Source: a virus. Taken from it: 23,644 nucleotides of DNA. The first letter of the stretch is position 1, and each line of letters begins with the position of its first letter. The notes under the pieces are model-generated. The model worked only from the letters and a program-made list of their open reading frames with translations. It did no database searches and was not told where the DNA came from. Below are positions 6,729 through 13,978 of the stretch, in pieces. The DNA lies in the IMG/VR virus record IMGVR_UViG_3300007351_000200, positions 1 through 23,644 of that record, one strand, 5' to 3'. A program made the translations under genes and the position numbers.

Positions 6729-7523
6729 ATGAATGCATTGACAAGTGTGATTAATATTGATGCAGTTAAAAGAATGTTCAAATATGGACATCAATTGTTG
6801 GAAACTCTTGATTTAGATCCCGTATATGTAGTATATTGGGAAGCATTTAAGAAAGGAATTTTGAGCAGAGATCAGTTAAATCAATGTATTTGGTGGTATT
6901 GTTATGTTTATGATACTGGTTCTGTTTGTGAAATAATAGAAAGTAATGATCAGTATAAATATGTTAAAGAAAGAATAGTTGAAGTTAAGAAAAAAGGAGG
7001 ACGTAAGTTTTGGGGAAATGATAGAGCAAAGCCAGGAGGAAGTGGTGGCATTAAAGCTATAGAAGGAATACAAAGGTTATTCCCTAAATCTGACCAAATA
7101 ATTAATACTCTTAGTGGTTGTTGTATGAGTTGCCAAGACATATTCCAAATTATAGGAGATAATAGAAGTCCAAGTAAGTTTAATTCTGTAAATGAATGGA
7201 CTGTATGGAAGTTTTCAGACATGATTGAAAGATTGGATTTTAAGTCTGGTTTGTTGTTTAATGATGATGATATGTATGAAGAACCCAAAAAAGTTGTTGA
7301 AAATTTGTTTGGTTCTTTTTCTAAAGCTATTGAGTATATGACTGAAGAGTTTGGTGAATGTCTAGCTCCTCCAAGATATGAAAGAAAATGTAATCTCCAG
7401 GAATTTGAAACTATATGGTGTAAATGTAAGGGAGAGAAGTTAGAGGATAGAAATAAAATTAGGAAAGAATTAAGCGACAAAGGTGAGCTGGCTAAGTCAT
7501 TGTTATCGTTTGTTCCTAAATAA
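6729..7523 (+). CDS. Amino acid:DNA transferase candidate (alpha-glutamyl/putrescinyl thymine pyrophosphorylase family)
   Basis: A 264-aa all-helical-looking protein resembling the phage family once called alpha-glutamyl/putrescinyl thymine pyrophosphorylase and now linked to amino acid:DNA transfer. It would displace phosphate from 5-phosphomethyl-dU in DNA with an amino acid or amine. Supporting segments are VYVVYWEAFKKGILSRDQL, WWYCYVYDTGSV, and NEWTVWKFSDMIERL (about residues 155-169), the last resembling a conserved WxxFKxADMxER-type motif. The hmdU-kinase candidate 1 kb downstream is its usual partner. ATG 6729 is preferred over ATGs at 6693 and 6711, which lie inside the hairpin and lack a ribosome-binding site. 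Similarity is recognised by eye and is moderate; the amino acid used is unknown. Confidence 0.62.
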   Translation: MNALTSVINIDAVKRMFKYGHQLLETLDLDPVYVVYWEAFKKGILSRDQLNQCIWWYCYVYDTGSVCEIIESNDQYKYVKERIVEVKKKGGRKFWGNDRAKPGGSGGIKAIEGIQRLFPKSDQIINTLSGCCMSCQDIFQIIGDNRSPSKFNSVNEWTVWKFSDMIERLDFKSGLLFNDDDMYEEPKKVVENLFGSFSKAIEYMTEEFGECLAPPRYERKCNLQEFETIWCKCKGEKLEDRNKIRKELSDKGELAKSLLSFVPK

Positions 7524-7536
7524 TAGGAGGTGTTTT

Positions 7537-7569
7537 ATGAGTAAACAATTTCCTAATTGTAGTTTTTAA
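7537..7569 (+). other. Ten-codon mini-ORF with a strong ribosome-binding site
   Basis: ATG 7537 opens a 10-residue peptide (MSKQFPNCSF) ending at TAA 7567-7569. It is preceded by AGGAGG, one of the best ribosome-binding sites in the window. Either it is a leader peptide regulating the downstream FAD-enzyme, kinase and TET genes, or it is the 5' remnant of a deleted gene. No codon bias that would suggest attenuation (repeated single amino acid) is visible. Confidence 0.45.
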
Positions 7570-7576
7570 GTTTTGG

Positions 7577-7642
7577 AATTTGAAATCAAGGTTGTTAATT
7601 CAAATTAAGGAGAAGTAAGAAAATATGAAATATGAAACATAA
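7577..7642 (+). promoter_or_regulatory. Leader hairpin plus MKYET mini-ORF before the FAD enzyme
   Basis: An 8-bp inverted repeat, AATTTGAA (7577-7584) with TTCAAATT (7599-7606), forms an A/T-rich hairpin ending at AAGGAG (7607-7612). A five-codon ORF follows (ATG 7625 to TAA 7640-7642), then another in-frame TAA, and the FAD-enzyme ATG at 7646. The FAD gene has no ribosome-binding site of its own. Reinitiation after the mini-ORF, or initiation at long spacing from AAGGAG, is therefore plausible. Regulatory meaning is inferred. Confidence 0.4.
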
Positions 7643-7645
7643 TAA

Positions 7646-8548
7646 ATGATAGATATTGGGATTATTGGTTCTGGATTTTGGGGTTTGACCTGTGCTTTGT
7701 TTGCTAAAAGATATGGTCTTGAAACCCTATTGATAGATAACCATAAGACAAATTCAGGTTCTAGAAACGCTGCTGGTATAATAACACCTTCTTGGTTTAC
7801 TGGCACATTTTTTAGTAAGATATCTCCTCATTGGTGGGAGCCTAAATATATTGATTATGGAATAGAACAATTACAGGAGTTAGCTGGAATTGTCAATAGT
7901 GGTGAAGACATACTTGTGGCATATGGCAAGGATTATGGCAAAAAGAAAAATAACCCACCAGTTTGGATGTTACCAGATTTAAATAAATATTTGAGATCAT
8001 TTGAATCCGTTTTGGATTCAGTATTTAAGGTAAATAGGGTATCAGGAGGTTGGGAGATAATAGGAAGGGAAGGTAAAATTACAACTTCCAAAAATGTAAT
8101 TATTGCTGCTGGAATATGGACTGAAAAACTTCTGTTGAATAGTGGATTAAAGCCAGTTAATGTGGAACCTCTTGGTGGAAGAGCAATTATTTTTGGTCTT
8201 GGAGGAAATAGGCAAATTCAAAAACCATTGAGGGTTTTGAGAGGTCCATATAAACATATTACGTTCAGACCGTGGGGTGAAACTTCAATAAGAGTGGGAG
8301 ACACGGTCGAATTGGTTGAAAATAAAAACAAATTAACTGTGTTGACCGAAGAATGTGATAGTATGTTCCCAGATTCTGGATCTAGAAAAGTGATATTGGG
8401 GTATAGGCCAGTCACTGGAAGAATAGTTGTTGAAAAGATAGATGATGGACTGATTGTTGCTACTGGTGCTCATAGAATAGGTTTTGCTCTTTCTCCAATA
8501 GTTGCAAAAAGATCTTTACAATTATTAGGTATTGCAATAGGAGATTAA
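7646..8548 (+). CDS. FAD-dependent oxidoreductase of the D-amino-acid/glycine oxidase type
   Basis: A 300-aa flavoprotein of the DAO superfamily. The N-terminal Rossmann motif GIIGSGFWGLTCALFAKR (residues 5-22, GxGxxG) is followed by an acidic strand end LLIDNH and an RNAAGIITPSW loop. NVIIAAGIWTEKLL (about 149-162) is the second dinucleotide-binding element, and GLIVATGAHRIGFALSP near the C-terminus is the usual FAD-contacting stretch. It lacks a signal peptide. In characterised phage thymidine hypermodification, flavin-dependent enzymes of this kind trim a glycine attached to the base down to an aminomethyl group, and the neighbouring transferase and kinase candidates make that role attractive. 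A small-molecule amino-acid oxidase is the alternative. It is spaced 2 bases from the kinase gene. Confidence 0.8.
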   Translation: MIDIGIIGSGFWGLTCALFAKRYGLETLLIDNHKTNSGSRNAAGIITPSWFTGTFFSKISPHWWEPKYIDYGIEQLQELAGIVNSGEDILVAYGKDYGKKKNNPPVWMLPDLNKYLRSFESVLDSVFKVNRVSGGWEIIGREGKITTSKNVIIAAGIWTEKLLLNSGLKPVNVEPLGGRAIIFGLGGNRQIQKPLRVLRGPYKHITFRPWGETSIRVGDTVELVENKNKLTVLTEECDSMFPDSGSRKVILGYRPVTGRIVVEKIDDGLIVATGAHRIGFALSPIVAKRSLQLLGIAIGD

Positions 8549-8550
8549 TT

Positions 8551-9105
8551 TTGTTAAAATGCATAGGTATGTCTGGAGTTCCTGCTTCTGGTAAAACTAC
8601 TGTAATGAGAAAAGTAGTCAAAGAACTTGGCAAAGGCAAGATATGTAAAACAGGAACTCTTGTTTATCAAAGGCATGATAATACTAAAACAATTGTGTTG
8701 GGGAGTTATGCAAAGGCTGGTTTTGGTGGAACTGATATATTATCTATGGGGGTACAACCCACTGCCGTAGCAATGATAAATGCTTGGGCATCAGAGGAGA
8801 ATATGGATGGTTGGAGAATTTTGTTTGAAGGTGATAGATTATTTAATGGGTCGTTTATAGCTGAACTTGAGAAAATTAAGAATTTAGATTGTAAATGGAT
8901 GATGTTAGAAGCTTCTGATAAAGCACAAGAAGAACGTCATAAGAAGCGCGGTGATACTCAATCTGAAACATGGTTGAAAGGTAGGATTACCAAAGCTAAC
9001 AAGCTCAAAGAATCTATAAATGGTATTACTGTTTTAAGGAATGAAAATGAGGAGGATATTGAAAATAATGTTGATTGGATACTTAAAGCAGTTGATTTGA
9101 GGTAA
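8551..9105 (+). CDS. P-loop kinase, candidate 5-hydroxymethyl-dU DNA kinase
   Basis: A 184-aa P-loop kinase. The Walker A motif GVPASGKT is at residues 9-16, GTDILSMGVQP at 60-70 resembles the conserved segment of phage 5-hydroxymethyluracil DNA kinases, and FEGDR at 92-96 is the Walker B-like region. An Arg/Lys-rich lid (ERHKKRGDTQSETWLKGR) lies at 128-145. Such enzymes phosphorylate hydroxymethyl groups of bases within DNA, activating them for amino-acid attachment. The start is TTG 8551, well placed behind AGGAG (8539-8543), and no in-frame ATG precedes the Walker motif. It lies between the FAD enzyme and the TET dioxygenase with only 2-base gaps. A generic nucleotide kinase is the fallback. 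Confidence 0.72.
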   Translation: MLKCIGMSGVPASGKTTVMRKVVKELGKGKICKTGTLVYQRHDNTKTIVLGSYAKAGFGGTDILSMGVQPTAVAMINAWASEENMDGWRILFEGDRLFNGSFIAELEKIKNLDCKWMMLEASDKAQEERHKKRGDTQSETWLKGRITKANKLKESINGITVLRNENEEDIENNVDWILKAVDLR

Positions 9106-9107
9106 TT

Positions 9108-10100
9108 ATGAAAGAGATTTGGTTAAAAGAAGAAAATTGTCTGAGTGATGAAGAAACTGAAAAGTTCAAGGGAACTTTTTTACCAGAAGGGTCTTGGAAT
9201 ATACTCTGCGATAGTGAAGACACCAAAGTATATAAGCCTGATGGAACAGTGTTATTGATATATTTGAAAAAAGTACTTCCAGCTGATATTTGTAAGAAGG
9301 CTTGGCCTTCTTTAAGAGAAGCTTGGTCTCAATCTCAAAATAGGGGAATGGCAGCTGGTATATTACCACCAGATGTTAAACTTGCGCATGGCAATAGAGT
9401 TAAACATGCTGTTCCTGAATTCATCACTGGTACAAGAGCTAGACCATTATTGAAAGACGGTGTTACAGTAAGTAACACTAATTATGCACAACAAGTAGAT
9501 AGTGGTATTATTGGTTTTATGGATCGAAACGCTCGATTTCCATATTGTCGTCAAACTGCATTTACAATGAAACATGTCGAAAAATGGAAAGCAGCTCTTC
9601 CTTTTATCAAAAAAATTGACAAAGTGTTTGCTAAATATGCTCCTGAAAGATATGCTGCCCAGAGAGAAATAGTCAATAAGACCTCTCCAGATTTTGTAAT
9701 TGCTAATACTGTGTTTACTACTGTCACTGTTAACCGTAATTGGCAAACAGCAGTACATAAAGATGCTGGAGATTATAAGCCTGGGTTTGGAGTTCTGTCT
9801 GCTCTTTGTGCTGGTAAATTTACTGGTGGGTATTATACATATCCAAAATATAAAGTTGCTGTTGATTTAAGAACTAGAGATGTTATTTTAGCTGATGTCC
9901 ATGAATGGCACGGAAATTCTCCGATAATAGGAATAGGTGGAGAATATGAACGAATTAGCAATGTTTTTTATTATCGAGATGGTATGTACCATTGTGGAAG
10001 AGCAGAAGAAGAATTAGAAAGAGTTAAGAAAAGGAAAATTAGAGGTGGCGATCCTATATATGATGATGATGAAGATGATGGTACAATGACCCCAGTTTAA
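9108..10100 (+). CDS. TET/JBP-family 2-oxoglutarate/Fe(II) dioxygenase
   Basis: A 330-aa dioxygenase resembling the TET/JBP clade, which hydroxylates the methyl group of 5-methylcytosine or thymine in DNA. The double-stranded beta-helix core carries the Fe(II) site H217-x-D219 in VNRNWQTAVHKDAGDY. The distal His is H268 in DVHEWHGNSPI and the likely 2OG-binding Arg is R282. RFPYCRQTAFT (143-153) and FTGGYYTYPKYKVAVDL match the family pattern. The C-terminus is basic then acidic (DDDEDD) and probably disordered. The start ATG has GAGG upstream. It closes a run with the FAD enzyme and kinase. Whether the substrate is T or 5mC is not decidable from sequence; no cytosine methyltransferase is in the window. 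Confidence 0.87.
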   Translation: MKEIWLKEENCLSDEETEKFKGTFLPEGSWNILCDSEDTKVYKPDGTVLLIYLKKVLPADICKKAWPSLREAWSQSQNRGMAAGILPPDVKLAHGNRVKHAVPEFITGTRARPLLKDGVTVSNTNYAQQVDSGIIGFMDRNARFPYCRQTAFTMKHVEKWKAALPFIKKIDKVFAKYAPERYAAQREIVNKTSPDFVIANTVFTTVTVNRNWQTAVHKDAGDYKPGFGVLSALCAGKFTGGYYTYPKYKVAVDLRTRDVILADVHEWHGNSPIIGIGGEYERISNVFYYRDGMYHCGRAEEELERVKKRKIRGGDPIYDDDEDDGTMTPV

Positions 10101-10121
10101 GAGAACAACAAGGAGGATGTA

Positions 10122-10748
10122 ATGAAAATTGTTGGCCAGATAGGCGGCAGGAGTTCTTCATTTCAAGAGCTCCTGCAATCTTTTTCACAGATGAGTGCCA
10201 GAAGTAGAGTGCTTAAAACCATTCAAGAGAGCGGATACTTTACAGATGGTTTTATGTTGACAAGACTTCTTCCTAAAGAACTGGAAGAAATTAATCATGT
10301 CCATTATGACATGATGGTTAGTAATTCAGAATATAAAGAATCTCAACCATTGAATATTAAGGAAAAAGCAATTCCGAAGTTATTGAGAACAGAAGCTACT
10401 AAGATAATAGTTCCTAAGAAGGCCAAAAGTGAGGAAGAAAGAGTTGTCGCTGTTGAAGGAAACAATATTAGAATTTACTTTTATGAGTCTGTGTTTTTTA
10501 GGTTTTTTCATAGGATTTCTCAATTAATGCCAGGAAGACCAATTGAGAGAGACACTTCTTGGTGGCTTGGTAGGAAAAATAGTCCAATAGCTGTTATAGA
10601 TGAAGGAAGTTTTTATAGGGGCAGGCTTCTTGGTACATTGGCCCAAATACCAATAGAAAGAAAAGAAGACATTGATTTTGGTAAACCCAAACTCAAAAGA
10701 GTGTTTAAAAAGAACCTAGGATGGTATTACAAAGAGGTAGGAGAATAA
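10122..10748 (+). CDS. Uncharacterised phage protein
   Basis: A 208-aa protein I do not recognise. It starts with MKIVGQIGGRSSSFQELL and is helix-rich in the first third. A hydrophobic-aromatic stretch, RIYFYESVFFRFFHRISQL, lies near residue 120, with a basic C-terminus (KPKLKRVFKKNLGWYYKEV). No enzymatic motif, transmembrane helix or cysteine cluster is visible. It has a strong AGGAGG site, and the clamp-like gene starts one base after its stop, so the two are probably co-translated. Position between the TET gene and the sliding clamp suggests a DNA-replication or modification accessory, but this is weak context inference. Confidence 0.8.
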   Translation: MKIVGQIGGRSSSFQELLQSFSQMSARSRVLKTIQESGYFTDGFMLTRLLPKELEEINHVHYDMMVSNSEYKESQPLNIKEKAIPKLLRTEATKIIVPKKAKSEEERVVAVEGNNIRIYFYESVFFRFFHRISQLMPGRPIERDTSWWLGRKNSPIAVIDEGSFYRGRLLGTLAQIPIERKEDIDFGKPKLKRVFKKNLGWYYKEVGE

Positions 10749-10749
10749 A

Positions 10750-11853
10750 ATGAAAGTATTAAAAGCTACTGTAGTAAAAGCATTGGATGCAGTTCAGCCT
10801 GGTTTGTCTAAGAAAGAAGAAGCTGAACAATCAGATTGTTTTGGATTTGAAGATGGAGAAGTAATCACCTATAATGGTGGAATCTCTGTTAGAATTAAAA
10901 GTGGATTACCTGATGATTTGTTAGGGGCGATCAAAGCCAAAGAACTGTCTGAGCATTTTAGAAGAATTAAAGCTGATAAAGATGGAATGGTAGACATTAC
11001 TGATGAAGGTGATATTTTCCTCTTGAAAGGATTAGGAGAAAGAGTCAAATTTGTTAAGGAAAAGAAATTTAAGTTACCAGTGAGAGATGTAGAAAGACCT
11101 GAGAAATGGAATAAACTGCCCGATGATTTTATTGAGGGTATAGAAAAGGTCCAAGAGTGTGCTGGTACAAACGAAGCTGAGTTTACCACGGTGTGTGTTC
11201 ATATCGCTCCTAATTGGGTAGAAGCGTTTGATAATTTTCAGATGTGTCGATTTAGTTTGGAGACTGGTTTTGAAAATGACACGATTGTTAAAAGAGAATA
11301 CATTAAACACATTTTGGGATCAAAGGTAACTGAATTTGCCGAGACAGAAAGATGGATTCATTTTAGAAATGAAAAAGGATTGGAGATATCTTGCCTCAAA
11401 GCTATTGGTGAGTATCTTGATATTACTGAGTTTTTGGAAGGTGAAGCAGAGTGGTCAAAACTCACTATCCCAGAAGGATTGGGAGATAAAGTAGCATCTG
11501 CTTCTATATCTTCTGCAAGTTCAGAGTTTAATCAAGTTAAGGTTGTGTTAGATGGTGAGAAACATAGAGTATATGTTATAGGTTTAGGTGCTGCTTCAGA
11601 ATATAAGGGTTGGAAAGATATTGATTATAGTGGTAAGCAGCTTTCTTTTATGGTTAGTCCTAGGTTGTTGTCTGATATTACAAAGCAATATGACAAGTGT
11701 CAGATCACAGATGGCAGATTAAAGGTAAGTGGGGAAAACTTCACTTACTGTACTTGTTTATCTAGAGTAGTTGAAAAAGATTTGGATGATACTGAAAAGA
11801 AACCCAAGAAGAAAAAAGTTAAAAAAGGAGAATTAAGTGGAAGTGCAGTATAA
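10750..11853 (+). CDS. DNA polymerase sliding-clamp-like protein (beta clamp type)
   Basis: A 367-aa protein whose length and segment order resemble bacterial beta clamps (three repeated domains). Comparable landmarks are ERVKFVKEKKFKLPV (end of domain 1), VCVHIAPNWVEAFDNFQMCRFSL (domain 2, equivalent to the DGHRL region), GEYLDITEFL (equivalent to the FPDY stretch) and MVSPRLLSDITKQYDKCQI (domain 3). The C-terminal tail is Lys-rich and lacks the classical ending. A clamp fits the clamp-loader ATPase at 18452 and the Pol A subunits. It starts at ATG 10750 behind AGGAG. No catalytic residues are expected. Identification rests on distant similarity, so a different DNA-tracking protein is possible. 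Confidence 0.65.
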   Translation: MKVLKATVVKALDAVQPGLSKKEEAEQSDCFGFEDGEVITYNGGISVRIKSGLPDDLLGAIKAKELSEHFRRIKADKDGMVDITDEGDIFLLKGLGERVKFVKEKKFKLPVRDVERPEKWNKLPDDFIEGIEKVQECAGTNEAEFTTVCVHIAPNWVEAFDNFQMCRFSLETGFENDTIVKREYIKHILGSKVTEFAETERWIHFRNEKGLEISCLKAIGEYLDITEFLEGEAEWSKLTIPEGLGDKVASASISSASSEFNQVKVVLDGEKHRVYVIGLGAASEYKGWKDIDYSGKQLSFMVSPRLLSDITKQYDKCQITDGRLKVSGENFTYCTCLSRVVEKDLDDTEKKPKKKKVKKGELSGSAV

Positions 11854-12211
11854 AACGACAGTAATTTATGATAAAACGTTTGCTGGAAAGGATACAGAAA
11901 GATATAAATTTAAACATTTTAACCCGATAAATCAGAGATGTTGTCAGATTATGACAGATTATTGGAATAGCGGGTTTGTTGCATTATCAAAACATGGACA
12001 TGATGGCTCAAAACCAGTTGTCCAATTAGAGTGGAAAGAACCGGATTACGATGACATCACAAATTGTGAAGAAAGTATAAATTTTTGTCCATGGTGTGGC
12101 GAAAAGATAGAGTTAAAAGAAATAGAGAGAGTTAAAGAAGTTAAAAGTGTAACTAAAGTTACTAAAGTAGTAGAGCAAGAAATTGTTGATATCAAATACG
12201 AGAAAATATAA
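11837..12211 (+). CDS. Small putative zinc-binding protein, unknown function
   Basis: A 124-aa protein starting at GTG 11837, 6 bases after GGAG and overlapping the clamp gene by 17 bases, so probably translationally coupled. It contains RCCQIM and NFCPWCGEKIEL, a rubredoxin-like or zinc-ribbon CPxCG knuckle near residue 85. The C-terminus is a Lys/Glu/Val-rich segment (KEVKSVTKVTKVVEQ) that could form an extended coiled coil. No enzyme motif is visible. Similar short CPWCG phage proteins are usually unannotated. Function is not proposed. Confidence 0.75.
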   Translation: MEVQYKTTVIYDKTFAGKDTERYKFKHFNPINQRCCQIMTDYWNSGFVALSKHGHDGSKPVVQLEWKEPDYDDITNCEESINFCPWCGEKIELKEIERVKEVKSVTKVTKVVEQEIVDIKYEKI

Positions 12212-12213
12212 GA

Positions 12214-13446
12214 ATGGGTGGATTTTTTTCATCAGCAGAATTACAGTTAGTTAAACAACCTCAAATAACAGTTCCTAGATGTGGTAGTTGTGGATTAGAC
12301 AAGTTATGCAATTCTCCAAAAATAAAGACTATAGGAAGGGGTAAGCGTAAGGTTTTAATAGTCGGGGAGGCTCCTGGCAAAGATGAGGACAATGAGGGAG
12401 CTCCTTTTGTAGGAATATCCGGGCAATATCTTAGAAACGCTTTGGTAGAAATTGGTATTGATCCAGAAGGTGATTGTTGGATTACTAATGCGGTAATTTG
12501 CCGTCCTCATACTGACAAAGATAAAAATAGAACTCCTACGGATAAGGAAGTTCAATATTGTCGTCCAAATTTGTTTAATGATATTGCTAGGTTACAACCA
12601 AATGTTGTGATTGTGTTAGGAGCTGTTGCTGTACAGAGTTTGATTGGTGGAATATGGAAAGAGGAAGCAAGTGAGGCTATAGGTAAGTGGGTTGGTTGGC
12701 AAATTCCCAATCATAAACCCAATATGTGGATTTGTCCTTCCTGGCATCCTTCCTATCTTCTTCGCTCTAATGGTGATCCAGTTTTAGCAAGATGTTTTAA
12801 ACAACACTTGGAAAATGCGTTTACATTAAAAGAAAAGCCATGGAAGGAATCACCGCCTGATTACAAAAAAAAGGTTAAGGTGGTAGTTGAACCAGAGAAA
12901 GCTGCGGAAATAATATATGAGATAATCCGTAAGAAACCCAAACTTGCAGCTTTTGATTATGAAACTACAACTCTTAAACCAGATGGTCCTAAGTCTGAAA
13001 TTGATTGCTGTTCTATAAGTGATGGGGAAATAACTGTTGCATATCCTTGGTATGGCCCAACGATAAAAGCTACAGAGGAGTTTTTGTTTGACAAAGAAAT
13101 TGGCAAAATCGCTGCTAATATGAAGTTCGAGTCTAGATGGACTATGAAGCAGTTTGGAAAAAAGATTAGAAATTTAGTTTGGGACACGATGATAGCAGCT
13201 CACGTGTTAGATAATAGAAGTGGTATATGTGGATTGAAGTTTCAAAGTTATGTATTGCTAGGTCAACCTTCTTATGATGATCACATTTCTCCATTTTTAA
13301 GATCAGTTAAGCAAGGTTGTAACGAAGTTAACAGGGTTAAAGAAATTGGATTGAAACAGAGATTGTTGTATTGTGGGTTGGATAGCTTATTGGAGATTAC
13401 AATAGCTAGGATTCAAATGAAGAAGATGGGCATATCTTATGAATAA
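12214..13446 (+). CDS. Uracil-DNA glycosylase fused to a 3'-5' exonuclease (polymerase N-terminal part)
   Basis: A 410-aa two-domain protein. Residues about 20-205 are a family-4-like UDG: CGSCGLDKLC at the N-terminus, motif GEAPGKDEDNEGAPFVG (51-67), ITNAVICRP (90-98), C116 and motif PSWHPSYLLR (175-184). C23, C26, C96 and C116 could hold a 4Fe-4S cluster. Residues about 225-400 are a DEDD exonuclease: AAFDYETT (D248, E250), AANMKFESRW, WDTMIAAHVLD (D324) and YCGLDSLLEI (Y386, D390). The UDG-exo-Pol order resembles the Bacillus phage SPO1 polymerase, but here the chain stops exactly where the Pol domain should begin; that domain is encoded at 16958. It could proofread and exclude or remove uracil. 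Domain calls are strong; assembly with Pol in trans is inferred. Confidence 0.88.
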   Translation: MGGFFSSAELQLVKQPQITVPRCGSCGLDKLCNSPKIKTIGRGKRKVLIVGEAPGKDEDNEGAPFVGISGQYLRNALVEIGIDPEGDCWITNAVICRPHTDKDKNRTPTDKEVQYCRPNLFNDIARLQPNVVIVLGAVAVQSLIGGIWKEEASEAIGKWVGWQIPNHKPNMWICPSWHPSYLLRSNGDPVLARCFKQHLENAFTLKEKPWKESPPDYKKKVKVVVEPEKAAEIIYEIIRKKPKLAAFDYETTTLKPDGPKSEIDCCSISDGEITVAYPWYGPTIKATEEFLFDKEIGKIAANMKFESRWTMKQFGKKIRNLVWDTMIAAHVLDNRSGICGLKFQSYVLLGQPSYDDHISPFLRSVKQGCNEVNRVKEIGLKQRLLYCGLDSLLEITIARIQMKKMGISYE

Positions 13447-13630
13447 AATCAATAAGTTTTTTCAAAAGTTATATTTGTATTGTTTGTATATTGGGTTGTT
13501 TGGGATCGTTTTGATTGTTGGTGGTTTTTTATTTTGTAATCCATTATATCAAATAGGATTTGGTTGCTTGGTAATAGGGATGATGGCTGCTTTTCTTAAA
13601 GTAGCACTTAAGAATTTGGGAGATAAATAA
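13439..13630 (+). CDS. Small membrane protein, two predicted transmembrane helices
   Basis: A 63-aa protein with a short basic N-terminus (MNKINKFFQK) and two hydrophobic segments of about 20 residues (LYLYCLYIGLFGIVLIVGG, then IGFGCLVIGMMAAFLKVAL), ending KNLGDK. It overlaps the UDG-exonuclease stop by 8 bases. No family recognised; holin-like size, but no lysin or other lysis gene is adjacent, so no lysis role is claimed. Confidence 0.7.
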   Translation: MNKINKFFQKLYLYCLYIGLFGIVLIVGGFLFCNPLYQIGFGCLVIGMMAAFLKVALKNLGDK

Positions 13631-13978
13631 ATGTATTCAAATGATTATGATTACAATGTGTATTCATATCCTGAGAAATCAGGATTGAAATTGATTGACG
13701 CATTAGATGAAACAGGATTAAGTTACGAATTCAATACATTAATTGCATTGAAACATAATGAGTCAAATAGAATTTATTGGTCTCAAGATAGCGGATGTAG
13801 TTGCCCAATTCCATTTGAAAATGAGTATTTTAAAGATCCAGATAATACTTCTTTGCTAGAACTGAGATCTTATGATTCAGTAGAAGCATTTAAAAGAGAT
13901 GTTGAAAACTTCCCAGTGACAAGACATGAAAAAGATGAATTTATAAGGAATGTATTAAATGAACTCAGATTTAATTAA
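13631..13978 (+). CDS. Small conserved-looking phage protein, unknown function
   Basis: A 115-aa acidic protein with an aromatic N-terminus (MYSNDYDYNVYSYPEKSGLKL) and the segment IYWSQDSGCSCPIPFE near residue 50. Short phage proteins with a DSGCSCPxPFE-type stretch occur elsewhere, but I know no function for them. It starts directly after the preceding stop with GGGAG upstream. There are no transmembrane or nuclease signatures. The two cysteines in GCSCP are too few for a zinc knuckle unless it oligomerises. Confidence 0.75.
   Translation: MYSNDYDYNVYSYPEKSGLKLIDALDETGLSYEFNTLIALKHNESNRIYWSQDSGCSCPIPFENEYFKDPDNTSLLELRSYDSVEAFKRDVENFPVTRHEKDEFIRNVLNELRFN

Noticed and set aside
6950-7480. A 176-aa open frame on the minus strand
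   Set aside because: It is the antisense shadow of the transferase gene, has no recognisable domain and opposes a uniformly + strand gene order. Other minus-strand frames were rejected for the same reasons.
13439-13630. Holin
   Set aside because: Two transmembrane helices and small size fit, but there is no endolysin or spanin nearby and the gene sits within the replication block.
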